Positions 15,933 to 24,042 are shown, numbered from the stretch's first letter. The stretch: 37,261 nt of DNA from Xanthobacteraceae bacterium (GCA_028282095.1 JANQIP010000187.1:1-37261); one strand, 5' to 3'. Numbers and translations: made by a program. The notes: generated by a model from the letters alone, not told the origin.

Positions 15933-17093
15933 TCAGGCCGCGGCAAGACCCGGCTCGTCCAGCCAGTCGTTTTCGAGCTGCTCGCAATAAGCCCGCGCTT
16001 CTTCGCGCGCGGCCTCGGTGGCGAACCGGCGCAGCAGCGCCATCAGCGGCTCGATCTCGCCGATCCGGGCCTGCTCGCATCCGGTCAGCACCCGCTCGAC
16101 CATGCGACGCTTGAGACGACTGGTGCCACCATGATCGGCACCCTCGTGCCAGGCCTCGAGCGCATAGCGGAACGCCGAAAAGGTCGATGGCGGCAACCCC
16201 GCTTTGTCGAACACGGCGCGAAAGCCGAGCCCGCTCTTGTCATGAACGAGCGCGCCCACGCGGCGGAGCGGAAGCCCGGACAGTTCCGCAAGCGCCTCCT
16301 CGAACAGCGCAAGGTTGCCCGACAGGAGCGCACGCAGGATCAGACCCGCAGTGAGCTGCCCGCTCACTCGCAGGTGGCGGACGAAGGGCCGCGTCTGGAT
16401 GTCGGGTGCGCGAGCGGCAAGCGCTATGGTCGCCTTCTCGCAAGCCTCGCGGACGACGCGCTGCGCCTGATCGGGTTCGACCCAGTCGCGCGAAGCGATG
16501 AAGTCGGCGAGCGTCGACGACAGTTTGAGCACCAGCGCCTGACGGGTTACGATGGAAACATCTTCGCGCGCGAACAGTGCGTCGCGGATCGCTGGGACGT
16601 CGCCGAATCGTTCGACCATGCGGTTGAACGATAAATCGGCGATGGTCGCGTCCCGGTTCTTTATCAACACGAGGCAGGCCTCGGCGCAGCCGACCTCGGC
16701 GATGGCCGCGGCGACCGCACACTGCAGCGGCACGCGCCGCGCGATCGCGCACTGAACCGTCGCGCCGGCGGTCGCGACGAAATCCACAAGCTCTGCGTCG
16801 ATGAAGTGTTGCGAGCGCTCAAGCACGATTGCGGCAATGTCGGGCCGGTCCTGTGCCAGCCCATGAATGACGACGGTCGGCGCCTTGCCGCTTGCCGCAA
16901 GCGCTTCGGCGAGGGCGGCACGCACCAGCGGCGAGACATCGTCGAGGAGCTTGACCATCGCGCCTTCGATGGCCTCCCGCTCCACAGCGCTGAGATCGCT
17001 GAAGAGATAAGCGCGGGCGAGCGCGCTCGCCGCTTCGGCCCGCTCGCCAGGAGGCGCAGTGCGAACCCACTGCAAGAACTGTCGCACAATCAT
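15933..17093 (-). CDS. DUF2336 domain protein
   Basis: This 386-residue, Ala-rich, all-helical protein belongs to the DUF2336 family, whose function is not established. ATG 17093 opens MIVRQFLQWVRTAPPGER; the frame extends to 17165 but the added residues look unrelated. HEAT-like stretches repeat, for example LLDDVSPLVRAALAEALAAS and SVDV-type helices with R-x-x-L-A patterns through residue about 250. The C-terminal half (LSGLPLRRVGALVHDKSG, FRYALEAWHEG) holds the more specific DUF2336 signature. DUF2336 genes often lie near two-component and motility genes in alphaproteobacteria, and here the gene converges on a receiver/Hpt pair. That context suggests a signalling role (inference). Confidence 0.82.
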   Translation of the reverse strand: MIVRQFLQWVRTAPPGERAEAASALARAYLFSDLSAVEREAIEGAMVKLLDDVSPLVRAALAEALAASGKAPTVVIHGLAQDRPDIAAIVLERSQHFIDAELVDFVATAGATVQCAIARRVPLQCAVAAAIAEVGCAEACLVLIKNRDATIADLSFNRMVERFGDVPAIRDALFAREDVSIVTRQALVLKLSSTLADFIASRDWVEPDQAQRVVREACEKATIALAARAPDIQTRPFVRHLRVSGQLTAGLILRALLSGNLALFEEALAELSGLPLRRVGALVHDKSGLGFRAVFDKAGLPPSTFSAFRYALEAWHEGADHGGTSRLKRRMVERVLTGCEQARIGEIEPLMALLRRFATEAAREEARAYCEQLENDWLDEPGLAAA

Positions 17094-17317
17094 GCTTCGA
17101 CCCGACGCCACTTCAGGGAACTGGATCGACGGCGGCACCGCCGGTTGATGACGCTCGGGCCTCAATACAAGGAAGGACGATTGGGGACCCGATGAGGTAC
17201 AGATTAACCATCGGGCGTTAACAAAGGGTTCACCATAAATATTTGTATTTATTGCTGATTCATTAATGCACCCGATCGCTTCGGCGATGCTTCGCGGCGA
17301 TGGACGCTGCGCAAATC
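17094..17317. other. Intergenic region upstream of the DUF2336 gene
   Basis: The segment holds AT-rich DNA near 17230-17270 (AAATATTTGTATTTATTG), where a minus-strand promoter is plausible. TTAACCAT at 17204-17211 and GTTAAC at 17217-17222 resemble CtrA half-sites but are ten bases apart rather than seven. No gene was seen. Confidence 0.4.
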
Positions 17318-17479
17318 AGAGCATGATCCCGAACAGTTGGCAGACTTCTCGGACAAGACTCTGTGACAAAACAAAGAGAAGAAGAGCGCGATTGCTTCAA
17401 GGACAAGCCATTGTGCTCCTAGAGCATGATCTCGAAAAGTTGCGGACTTTTCGGACAAGTTCATGCGACAAGACAAAGG
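17318..17479 (+). repeat. Two adjoining family A repeats, forward
   Basis: The first copy (17318-17420) starts AGAGCATGATCCCGAAC; its hairpin 1 right arm is degraded (AAGACTCTGTG). The second (17421-17479) starts AGAGCATGATCTCG and keeps hairpin 1 (GTTCATGC) but loses hairpin 2 where the RIME-type element begins. Confidence 0.8.
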
Positions 17480-17513
17480 CTGGTCAAGCCCGGCAACGAC
17501 GGAGAACAAATCA

Positions 17514-17657
17514 CCTTCTCCCCGCGTGCGGGGAGAAGGTGGCGAGCGGCGCTTCCCGCGAGCCGGATGAGGGGCCTTCATCCGCTTCGCGTGGCGGTTT
17601 GCCGCCCCTCACCCGCCGCGCTTCGCGCGTCGACCTCTCCCCGCAAGCGGGGAGAGG
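17514..17657. repeat. RIME-type rhizobial intergenic palindromic element
   Basis: Two hairpins lie about 95 bp apart: CCTTCTCCCCGC...GCGGGGAGAAGG (17514-17539) and CCTCTCCCCGC...GCGGGGAGAGG (17634-17657). Between them lies GATGAGGGGCC and a GC-rich stretch with CGCTTCGCG. The layout and the CTTCTCCCC core match the Rhizobium-specific intergenic mosaic elements known from rhizobia. Confidence 0.8.
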
Positions 17658-17681
17658 TAACGCTTCCGCGGGCCCGTGAGT

Positions 17682-17803
17682 TAGTGTTTCGACTCTGACG
17701 GTCCGATCCCGGACCGTCAGCCCGGAACACTAGCTAATCCGTTACTTTTTGATGTGGCACCAACGCGATGCGACGAGCTCAAGCGTTGGTGCCGTATCGC
17801 TAG
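17682..17803 (-). repeat. Family B composite element, reverse order
   Basis: The TAGTGTTTCGACTC...GGAACACTAG palindrome comes first, then a linker with TAATCCGTTACTTTT, then GATGTGGCACCAACG...CGTTGGTGCCGTATC. The right CTAG (17800-17803) supplies the TAG stop of the lytic transglycosylase gene on the minus strand. Confidence 0.85.
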
Positions 17804-18810
17804 CGTCGGCGGCCCGTCGGCACCGCGGTGGATCGTTCGGTCGCGGCAGGGTCGGCACCGCTCAGCGCGGCTGCGACATGCGGGCGGGTGCTCCACAACT
17901 CGGTGATGAAGCGTGAGACCCCGCGGCGATCGGGCTCATTCTGGAACAGGCCATGGAACAGGGGTGGGGTCTCTGCCCCGCGCGGGCGTTGCGCAGGCAC
18001 GGCCGCAAACGGTGCTCCGGCGAAGGGTTGCGGCCCGACAGTCTCCGTCGTCGCGGCAACGGCGGAACGGGCGCGGTCGTAGCGGCCGACCACGACGTGG
18101 TAGACTTCGGCGAGCGTGCGCGCCTGCCCTGCCCCGTCGAAGAAAATCGCCCGATTCGCCCGCGCCGCGCCGGGAAACACGCTTTCGGCGCTCGCGCGAG
18201 GATGCGACCCGGCGAGCGTGATCAGACGAGCGGCACCCGCGGCGCCGAGAAAATGCGCGATATAGAGCTCGCCTTCGGTGGGCGAGCGGCCAATAGCGGC
18301 TTCGAGCTGCGATTCATTACGCCGGGTGAATGCCCCTGCGAGCGCAGCACTCGCCGCCGGATCGTCGCGCAGGGCCATCACGGCGTGCCGATGGGCCGAA
18401 TCGGCCACCTCATAACCGCCCGACGGGCTCGCAACGATCGCCCGCGCATAGTCGCCATAGCCGAGCGCAGGGCCTGCTTCCTTGAGCATCATGAGCCAGG
18501 TCTGGTCGACAAATTGGTACAGTCCGCGCGCCGAAGATGTCGCAGCCGCCTGTTTCGGATCGAGGCCGGACTCGACCTTGGCAGTGGCGAGCAGGTAGGC
18601 AAAGCTCGTTCCGGTCGTCCGCGCGGCGTTGCGGATCGCATGGGTGACGGCCCGTCCGGTCGCAGGAGGCGGCGTGGCGGTCTCGATCGGCAAGTCGTGC
18701 ACCTTGCTGCGGCGAAAGGGCCGGAATGGCGGTTTTGCGTCAGCGTGGCAGGTTCGCGAATTATGGTAAACGAAGTCTGACGAGGCAGAGGCCAAGTGCC
18801 CAATCCTCAT
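17800..18810 (-). CDS. Lytic transglycosylase (SLT domain) protein
   Basis: This 336-residue protein (from ATG 18810) should cleave the glycan strand of peptidoglycan in the periplasm. The frame is open to 18870, but its first residues (MMRHQHNETS) are translated repeat DNA. GTG 18702, next to KVHDLPIET, is another possible start. The SLT core is ATAKVESGLDPKQAAA with the catalytic Glu, followed by SSARGLYQFVDQTW. A later GELYIAHFLGAAGAARL block is also typical. No clear signal peptide is visible for any start, which is odd for a periplasmic enzyme. The C-terminal 100 residues are Pro/Ala-rich and less conserved. The stop codon comes from the CTAG end of a family B element. Confidence 0.85.
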   Translation of the reverse strand: MRIGHLASASSDFVYHNSRTCHADAKPPFRPFRRSKVHDLPIETATPPPATGRAVTHAIRNAARTTGTSFAYLLATAKVESGLDPKQAAATSSARGLYQFVDQTWLMMLKEAGPALGYGDYARAIVASPSGGYEVADSAHRHAVMALRDDPAASAALAGAFTRRNESQLEAAIGRSPTEGELYIAHFLGAAGAARLITLAGSHPRASAESVFPGAARANRAIFFDGAGQARTLAEVYHVVVGRYDRARSAVAATTETVGPQPFAGAPFAAVPAQRPRGAETPPLFHGLFQNEPDRRGVSRFITELWSTRPHVAAALSGADPAATERSTAVPTGRRR

Positions 18811-18815
18811 CGATT

Positions 18816-18940
18816 CTAGTGATGCGGCACCAACGCTTGGGCTCGTCTCATTGTGTTGGTGCCGCATCACAAAGCACCGGACTAGCTAGCGTTCCTTACC
18901 TGACGGTCCGGGGTCGGACCGTCAGAGAAGGAAACACTAG
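18816..18940 (+). repeat. Family B composite element
   Basis: CTAGTGATGCGGCACC opens and GAAACACTAG closes the element, so both CTAGTG-type ends are intact. The linker is AAAGCACCGGACTAG. It abuts a forward family A copy. Confidence 0.87.
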
Positions 18941-19040
18941 AGCATAATCCCGTGAAGTCGGCAGACTTCTCGGGAAAGATCACACAACTCAAACTAAAGA
19001 GAAAGAGAGCGCGGTTGATTCGATATGAAGCATCGCGCTA
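18939..19040 (+). repeat. Family A repeat, forward
   Basis: Hairpin 1 carries a paired change: CCCGTGAAGTC faces GACTTCTCGGG, where most copies have AAAAGT/ACTTTT. The outer arms have decayed (AGCATAATC, AAGATCACAC). Hairpin 2 is AGAGCGCGGTTGATTC...GCATCGCGCT. It ends 20 bp before the MaoC gene. Confidence 0.82.
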
Positions 19041-19059
19041 TCGGCGGCGGGAGCATGTC

Positions 19060-19545
19060 ATGTCCTACGCAACGGCAGTACGGCACAAGCGCGGCGGAAT
19101 GTACTTTGAGGATTTCGAGATTGGCGAAGTCGTGGAGCATCGGTACCACCGGACTGTCACGCAGATGGACAATATGCTGTTCTCCAATATGACGCTCAAT
19201 CCGCAGCCCTTGCATATCGACCGTCATTTCTGCGAACAGGAGACGCAATGGGGCCAGCCGCTGATCAACTCGCTCTTTACACTCGGCCTGATGATCGGCA
19301 TGGCGGTGTCCGATCTTTCGGTCGGCACGGTCGTTGCCAATCTCGGTATGACGGATGTGAAGTTCCCACATCCTTTGTTCGAGAACGACACCGTGCACGC
19401 GACGACGGAGATCATCGGCAAGCGCGAATCGAAGTCGCATCCGGGCGCCGGGATCATCGAGTTCGAACACCGCGCCTATAACCAAGACGGCAAGCTCGTG
19501 GCCGAGTGCCGTCGCCAAGCCTTGATGCTCATGCGCCCGAAGTGA
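19060..19545 (+). CDS. MaoC-family enoyl-CoA hydratase-like protein
   Basis: This 161-residue hot-dog-fold protein should hydrate or dehydrate an acyl-CoA thioester. ATG 19060 follows GGCGGGAG; the frame from 18952 begins inside a repeat, and ATG 19099 (MYFEDFEIGE) is also possible. The family core is present: YFEDFEIGEVVEHRYHRTVT, then FSNMTLNPQPLHIDRHF with His52 at the active-site position, SLFTLGLMIGMAVSDL and LGMTDVKFPHPLFENDTV. The usual catalytic Asp of R-specific hydratases is not at its normal place (Asn43 in SNMTLNPQPLH), a variant seen in the NPxPLHxD-type MaoC proteins. It lies nine bases before a CoA-ester lyase gene, so a hydratase-lyase pathway step is likely. Substrate is unproven. 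Confidence 0.88.
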   Translation: MSYATAVRHKRGGMYFEDFEIGEVVEHRYHRTVTQMDNMLFSNMTLNPQPLHIDRHFCEQETQWGQPLINSLFTLGLMIGMAVSDLSVGTVVANLGMTDVKFPHPLFENDTVHATTEIIGKRESKSHPGAGIIEFEHRAYNQDGKLVAECRRQALMLMRPK

Positions 19546-19554
19546 AGGTTTCCC

Positions 19555-20433
19555 ATGCGCTCACTCCTATTCGTTCCTGCCGATTCGCAGAAAAAGCTCG
19601 AAAAAGGTCTCACCTGCGGCGCCGACGCGCTGATCGTCGATCTTGAGGATTCGATCGTGCCGGACCGCAAGGCGTCGGCACGCATTGCCGCCGCCGAATT
19701 CGTCAAGGCCGCCGTCGCCGGCTCGCCGCGCCCGCGCATCCTGGTCCGCATCAACGGCCTGACAACGGGCCTTGCCGATGCCGATCTCGATGCGGTCATG
19801 CCGGCCGCGCCGGACGCGATCATGTTGCCAAAGGCGGAGGGCGGCACCTCGATCATCCACCTCGACGCCAAGCTCGCGGTGCGCGAAGCGCAGGCCGGCC
19901 TGCCCGACGGCCATGTCACGGTCGTCGCGCTGGCGACCGAAACAGCGCAGTCCTTGTTCCTGGCCGGGACCTATCGCGATTCGAGCAACCGGCTGATCGG
20001 ACTGACCTGGGGCGCGGAAGACCTTTCCGCCGATCTCGGCGCCGAGGCGAATCGGGGCGCCGACGGGCGTTTCCTCGAGCCCTACCGCTTCGCCCGCACC
20101 ATATGCCTCACGGCGGCGGCGGCGGCCCGCGTGCAGGCGATCGACACGCTGAGCGTCGATTTCCGCAACGAGGCGGCGCTGCGCGAGGAGTGCGAGGAGG
20201 CGCGGCGCGACGGATTCACCGGCAAGCTCGCCATTCACCCGGCGCAGGTTCCGATCATCAACGAGGTACTCACGCCGACCCCCGAGGCGATCGCCCATGC
20301 GCAAGCGATCGTCGCGGCATTCGACGCCGCGCCCGGCGCCGGGACGGTGCAGATCGACGGCGTGATGTTCGACATTCCCCACCTGTCCCGCGCCAAGAAC
20401 TTGCTGGCGCGAGCGCAGGCCGTGCCGCGTTAA
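19555..20433 (+). CDS. CoA-ester lyase of the HpcH/HpaI (CitE-like) family
   Basis: This 292-residue TIM-barrel enzyme should cleave a beta-hydroxyacyl-CoA such as malyl-CoA, methylmalyl-CoA or citramalyl-CoA. ATG 19555 follows GAAGG and lies nine bases after the MaoC stop. Family residues are present: MRSLLFVPADSQKKLEKG at the N-terminus, VDLEDSIVP (Glu31-Asp32), Arg65 in ILVRINGL, LPKAEGG (91-97), Glu129 in ALATETAQ, Asp156 in TWGAEDLSADLG and FTGKLAIHPAQ near the C-terminus. The length fits stand-alone lyases rather than citrate lyase beta subunits, and no citC, citD or citF is nearby. Together with MaoC it could run hydration followed by cleavage. Which CoA ester is used cannot be told. 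Confidence 0.9.
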   Translation: MRSLLFVPADSQKKLEKGLTCGADALIVDLEDSIVPDRKASARIAAAEFVKAAVAGSPRPRILVRINGLTTGLADADLDAVMPAAPDAIMLPKAEGGTSIIHLDAKLAVREAQAGLPDGHVTVVALATETAQSLFLAGTYRDSSNRLIGLTWGAEDLSADLGAEANRGADGRFLEPYRFARTICLTAAAAARVQAIDTLSVDFRNEAALREECEEARRDGFTGKLAIHPAQVPIINEVLTPTPEAIAHAQAIVAAFDAAPGAGTVQIDGVMFDIPHLSRAKNLLARAQAVPR

Positions 20434-20464
20434 TGCTTGATCGGCGAAGTAGCAGAAGTAGCAA

Positions 20465-21373
20465 ATGTCCGAGTCGCGAAAGGCCGTGAGCCCGATCGCC
20501 TTTGAGCCCGAGGCGTTGAGCCGTATCGCCGATGCGCTCGACCGGCTGGCGCCGCCGGTCGGCGTCGCGCCCGACTTTGCTGCGGCCGATGCCTTCGTCT
20601 GGCATGCGGAAGACGCTCGGCTTGCGCCCGTTGCCCGCGTCAACCGCGTGGACCTCGCGCTCCTTAAGGGAATCGACCGGGTGCGCGACCTTTTGCGTGA
20701 GAACACGGAACGATTCGCGCGCGGCTTCCCCGCCAATAATGCGCTGCTATGGGGCGCGCGCGGCATGGGAAAATCATCGCTCGTCAAAGCCGTGCATGCG
20801 ACGGTGAATGCGGGCCTCGGCGCGCAGGCGGGCGCGCTCAAGCTCGTCGAAATCCACCGCGAGGACATCGACGGCCTGCCCGAATTGATGACGCTGCTGC
20901 GCGGCGCCGCCGACCGCTTCATCGTGTTCTGCGACGATCTTTCTTTCGATGCCGCCGACACGTCCTACAAATCGCTGAAAGCGGTGCTCGAAGGCGGGAT
21001 CGAGGGGCGACCGGAAAACGTCATACTCTACGCCACCTCGAACCGGCGCCATCTGATGTCGCGTGACATCATGGAGAACGAGCGCTCGACCGCGATCAAT
21101 CCGGGCGAAGCCGTGGAGGAGAAGGTCTCGCTGTCGGACCGCTTCGGCCTCTGGCTCGGCTTTCACCGCTGCAGCCAGGACGAATATCTCGCAATGGTCG
21201 CGGGCTATGTGTCGTTCTTCGGCATCCCCGCCGACGCGGAAGAGACACGCCGCGAGGCGCTCGAATGGGCGGCGACCCGCGGCGCCCGCTCGGGGCGCGT
21301 TGCCTGGCAATATGTCCAGGACCTCGCCGGCCGCCTCGAGGTGAAGCTTTCCGGACCAGGCACTGGAGCATGA
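20465..21373 (+). CDS. DUF815-family AAA ATPase
   Basis: This 302-residue ATP-binding protein belongs to the DUF815 family of P-loop ATPases, widespread and of unknown function. The Walker A motif is GARGMGKSSL (residues about 97-106), Walker B is FIVFCDDLSF (about 152-161), and an arginine-containing sensor region follows (YATSNRRHLMSRD). The C-terminal domain (SLSDRFGLWLGFHRC, GRVAWQYVQDL) is typical. It follows the lyase gene by 31 bp and may share its transcript. The last codon (GCA) and the TGA stop are the GCATGATC start of a family A repeat. The original C-terminus may therefore have been altered by repeat insertion. A homologue alignment would show how many residues changed. Confidence 0.9.
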   Translation: MSESRKAVSPIAFEPEALSRIADALDRLAPPVGVAPDFAAADAFVWHAEDARLAPVARVNRVDLALLKGIDRVRDLLRENTERFARGFPANNALLWGARGMGKSSLVKAVHATVNAGLGAQAGALKLVEIHREDIDGLPELMTLLRGAADRFIVFCDDLSFDAADTSYKSLKAVLEGGIEGRPENVILYATSNRRHLMSRDIMENERSTAINPGEAVEEKVSLSDRFGLWLGFHRCSQDEYLAMVAGYVSFFGIPADAEETRREALEWAATRGARSGRVAWQYVQDLAGRLEVKLSGPGTGA

Positions 21374-21518
21374 TCCCGAAAACTTGGCAGACTTTTCGGA
21401 CAAGATCATGCGACCAGACAAAGAGAGCATGATCCCGAAAACTTGGCAGACTTTTCGGACCAGATCACGGACAAAGAGAAAGGGAGCGCGATTGGTTCAA
21501 GATGAAGCCATCGCGCTT
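21366..21518 (+). repeat. Two family A hairpins sharing one second hairpin, forward
   Basis: GAGCATGATCCCGAAAACTTGG occurs at 21366 and again at 21427, a 61-bp spacing like the array at 1365. A single GAGCGCGATTGG...CCATCGCGCTT hairpin closes the unit. The left end supplies the stop of the DUF815 gene. Confidence 0.85.
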
Positions 21519-21530
21519 AGCCTGTCTGGC

Positions 21531-22913
21531 TCACGCCCCCGTGCCGAGGTGCTTCATCGGATCGACCGGCGAGGATCCCTTGCGGATCTCGAAATGGAGC
21601 TGCGGCGTCGTCACATTGCCGGTCTGCCCCGACTTGGCAATCACTTGGCCGCGCCGCACTTTGTCATTGCGCTTGACCATGATCTTGCTCGCATGCGCAT
21701 AGGCGGTGACGAAGCCATCGGTGTGCCGCACGAGAATCAGATTGCCATAGCCTTTCAGCTCATTGCCGGCATAGGCGACGACGCCGTCCTCGGCAGCGCG
21801 GACCGCCGTGCCCTCTGGGACGGCAAGGTTGATGCCGTCGTTCTGCTCGCCATTGGTCTTCGCTCCAAAACCTGCGATGACCCGCCCGCGCACCGGCCAG
21901 CGGAAGGCCGGCTTCGTGCCGCGAAGCGCGGGTTTATCCCCAGCGATCTTTTCTTCGGAAGTCGGCCTTGCGACGAGTATGCTGCTCGTCGGTTCAGCCG
22001 AGGCATATGTCTTCGCGGCCGAAGCGGGTTTCGTTGCAGTGCGCGGCGCGGACGCCGGCCGGGGCAACGCGGCGGGTTTCGCTTCGGGCTCGATCGCGGC
22101 GGTCCGGCCGCGCAGCCCTCTCCCCGGAATGAGCAGCCGGTCGCCGATCTTCACCCTGGTGTGCGGCGGAATCCTGTTCGCCGCGGCGAGCGCCGTGATC
22201 GAGATGCGGTAGCGGCGGGCAATGCCGGTCAGCGTCTCGCCCGGCGCAACAATGTGCGAGCCTGATATCGGTGCGGGCCGTCTCACGATTGCCGCCGGCG
22301 TGGTCGTGACCGGCCGAGCCACGCTTGAACGGGGCCGGTCCGGTTTCATATAGCGCGGGATCACCAGCCGCTGCCCCGATCGCAGCGCGACCGGGCCGGA
22401 CAGGCCGTTGGCCTCGGCGATGGCGGACGCCGGCACCTTGTGGCGACGTGACAGCGAAGTGAGCGTTTCGCCGGGAGCAACCTTTATCGGCGTGCCGCCT
22501 TCCCAGGTCCATCGTCCGCGCGGTCTCGGATCGGTGCGCAGCCGCGACGTCGAGCCGGTCACGTCAGGAGCGACGACCGCGGGCCGGCCGGCATTGGACG
22601 ATGGCCGGAACGAACCCATGCCCCGACCACCACCGGACATGCCGTTGCCGGCAAGCGTTCCAGGACGACCCAGCGCGGGGGATGGGGGCAACTGCCTGCG
22701 AGCCGCTTGCGGCGCGCCCAGCGGGCGCCTCTCGATGCGACCGCCCCGGGGGACGGAGCCGGTCGTCTCCAGGGGCGCGTTGTCTCTTGCGAAGGGATTG
22801 CCGTCGAAGCGGGTCGAGTCGGAACTGCAGTTTGCGGCCGCCAAGCCGACCATGAGCAACACAGACGCCCGCGCAGACGGGCGCAGGCGCAGCAAGGCTA
22901 AGACCGCACGCAT
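21531..22913 (-). CDS. LysM/M23 (LytM) protein, NlpD/EnvC-type murein hydrolase activator
   Basis: This 460-residue envelope protein should bind peptidoglycan and regulate amidases at division. ATG 22913 opens MRAVLALLRLRPSAR; GTG 22925 is in frame. A hydrophobic stretch ends at LAAANC, a poor lipobox, so lipidation is uncertain. Two LysM domains follow: IKVAPGETLTSLSRRHKV to LVIPR, and HIVAPGETLTGIARRYRI to LLIPG. The C-terminal LytM domain (about 340-460) lacks the usual metal ligands. The first H-x-G-x-D becomes NDGINLAV, and the H-x-H becomes PQLHFEIR with Gln for the first His. That loss fits a non-catalytic activator like NlpD. It ends the nagZ-to-pcm gene block and converges on the DUF815 gene. 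Confidence 0.9.
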   Translation of the reverse strand: MRAVLALLRLRPSARASVLLMVGLAAANCSSDSTRFDGNPFARDNAPLETTGSVPRGGRIERRPLGAPQAARRQLPPSPALGRPGTLAGNGMSGGGRGMGSFRPSSNAGRPAVVAPDVTGSTSRLRTDPRPRGRWTWEGGTPIKVAPGETLTSLSRRHKVPASAIAEANGLSGPVALRSGQRLVIPRYMKPDRPRSSVARPVTTTPAAIVRRPAPISGSHIVAPGETLTGIARRYRISITALAAANRIPPHTRVKIGDRLLIPGRGLRGRTAAIEPEAKPAALPRPASAPRTATKPASAAKTYASAEPTSSILVARPTSEEKIAGDKPALRGTKPAFRWPVRGRVIAGFGAKTNGEQNDGINLAVPEGTAVRAAEDGVVAYAGNELKGYGNLILVRHTDGFVTAYAHASKIMVKRNDKVRRGQVIAKSGQTGNVTTPQLHFEIRKGSSPVDPMKHLGTGA

Positions 22914-23068
22914 CGTTCCACTCACTCAAACGCAACCAATAACCGATCCCACACTGATATAAGCACCGATCGAGTAAAGATTGATTTAAGGATTTCATGG
23001 TCGCTTAAGCGTGCCTGTCGGGCCCCGTTCGTCTCCGCGGGGCGCAAGAGCGATACCGAGCCGCCACA

Positions 23069-23728
23069 TCAAAGCTCTTTCGCCTTGCCGGACAGGAGCG
23101 GAACGAAACGCACCGCAATCAACCTTTCTTTCTGGATCCCGCCTTCTTTTTTGGTCAGCCTCATAATCGACTGCGATGAGCGCAGCGGTCCGAGCGGCAG
23201 TAGCATGACGCCGCCTTCGGCAAGCTGCTCGAGGAGTGCCGGCGGGACGGTCTCCGCCGCCGCGGTGACGATGATTCGGTCGAAGGGGGCGTGGTCGGCA
23301 ACGCCCTCCATCCCATCGCCGACCACCAACGCGATATTGGAATAGCCGAGCGTCTCGAATCGGATCTGCGCGGTTTGCGCAAGCGTGCGGAAGCGCTCGA
23401 CGGTCACCACCTCGCGGGCGAGCCGGGACAGAACCGCCGCCTGATAGCCGGAGCCGGTGCCGATCTCGAGCACGCGGTGATCGCGCCCGACCGCGAGCCG
23501 TTCTGTCATATAGGCGACTACATAAGGCTGGCTTATGGTCTGCCCGCACGCGATCGGCATGGCGCGGTCGGTATAGGCGGTCGCCACATATTCGGGGGAC
23601 ACGAAATGTTCGCGCGGCACCTCGTCCATCGCACGCAGAACTTCGCGATCGGTGATGCCACGACGTCGCAGCATCAATAGGAATCCCATGCGGTCGATTC
23701 GATCGTCGGCGATGGGCGTGGCGGCCAT
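23069..23728 (-). CDS. pcm: Protein-L-isoaspartate O-methyltransferase
   Basis: This 219-residue enzyme methylates isoaspartyl residues with S-adenosylmethionine, starting repair of aged proteins. Motifs are REHFVSPEYVATAYTD (about 40-54), GQTISQPYVVAYM (62-74), the SAM loop VLEIGTGSGYQ (86-96) and DRIIVTAAAETVPPALLEQL. Length matches the family. It lies between the LysM/M23 gene downstream and surE upstream on the same strand, the usual surE-pcm-nlpD order. Here a plus-strand receiver gene and 500 bases of repeat DNA separate it from surE, so pcm probably has its own promoter in the 23729-24042 region. Confidence 0.96.
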   Translation of the reverse strand: MAATPIADDRIDRMGFLLMLRRRGITDREVLRAMDEVPREHFVSPEYVATAYTDRAMPIACGQTISQPYVVAYMTERLAVGRDHRVLEIGTGSGYQAAVLSRLAREVVTVERFRTLAQTAQIRFETLGYSNIALVVGDGMEGVADHAPFDRIIVTAAAETVPPALLEQLAEGGVMLLPLGPLRSSQSIMRLTKKEGGIQKERLIAVRFVPLLSGKAKEL

Positions 23729-24042
23729 GGGTCACCTCAGCCGACGGCGATATCCCCAGCCGAATCGCGAATCGGACCATTTGGTAAGGCGCATCTTGCA
23801 CTCACAGCCAAGCAGTTGCACCCCCAGTTCCTTCGGGCCGGACCGAAACCGCGTTGTTGGTCGGGTTGTGGGGATTGCGGGCGATCGCGCGCTTGGTGTG
23901 ATCAATGCCCCAAGAAGGTCACAATAACTTGCGCAGTGACGGGGGCCGACAGTTCAGTTCCCGTTGGGAGGGGATCGTGTTTCGTGTATCACTTGCCTTG
24001 ACGGATCGCGCTTGGGATCAAACGGCAATACGGACCTAAGTC
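23729..24042. promoter_or_regulatory. Divergent intergenic region between pcm and the receiver gene
   Basis: These 314 bases separate two divergent genes and should contain both promoters. No repeat copy, hairpin or clear operator was recognised. CTTGCCTTGACGG near 23994-24006 could be a -35 for the receiver gene, but no good -10 follows. Confidence 0.35.

Noticed and set aside
17204..17222. CtrA binding site upstream of the DUF2336 gene
   Set aside because: TTAA and TTAAC are ten bases apart, not the seven of the usual site; a single TTAACCAT is too short to support a claim.
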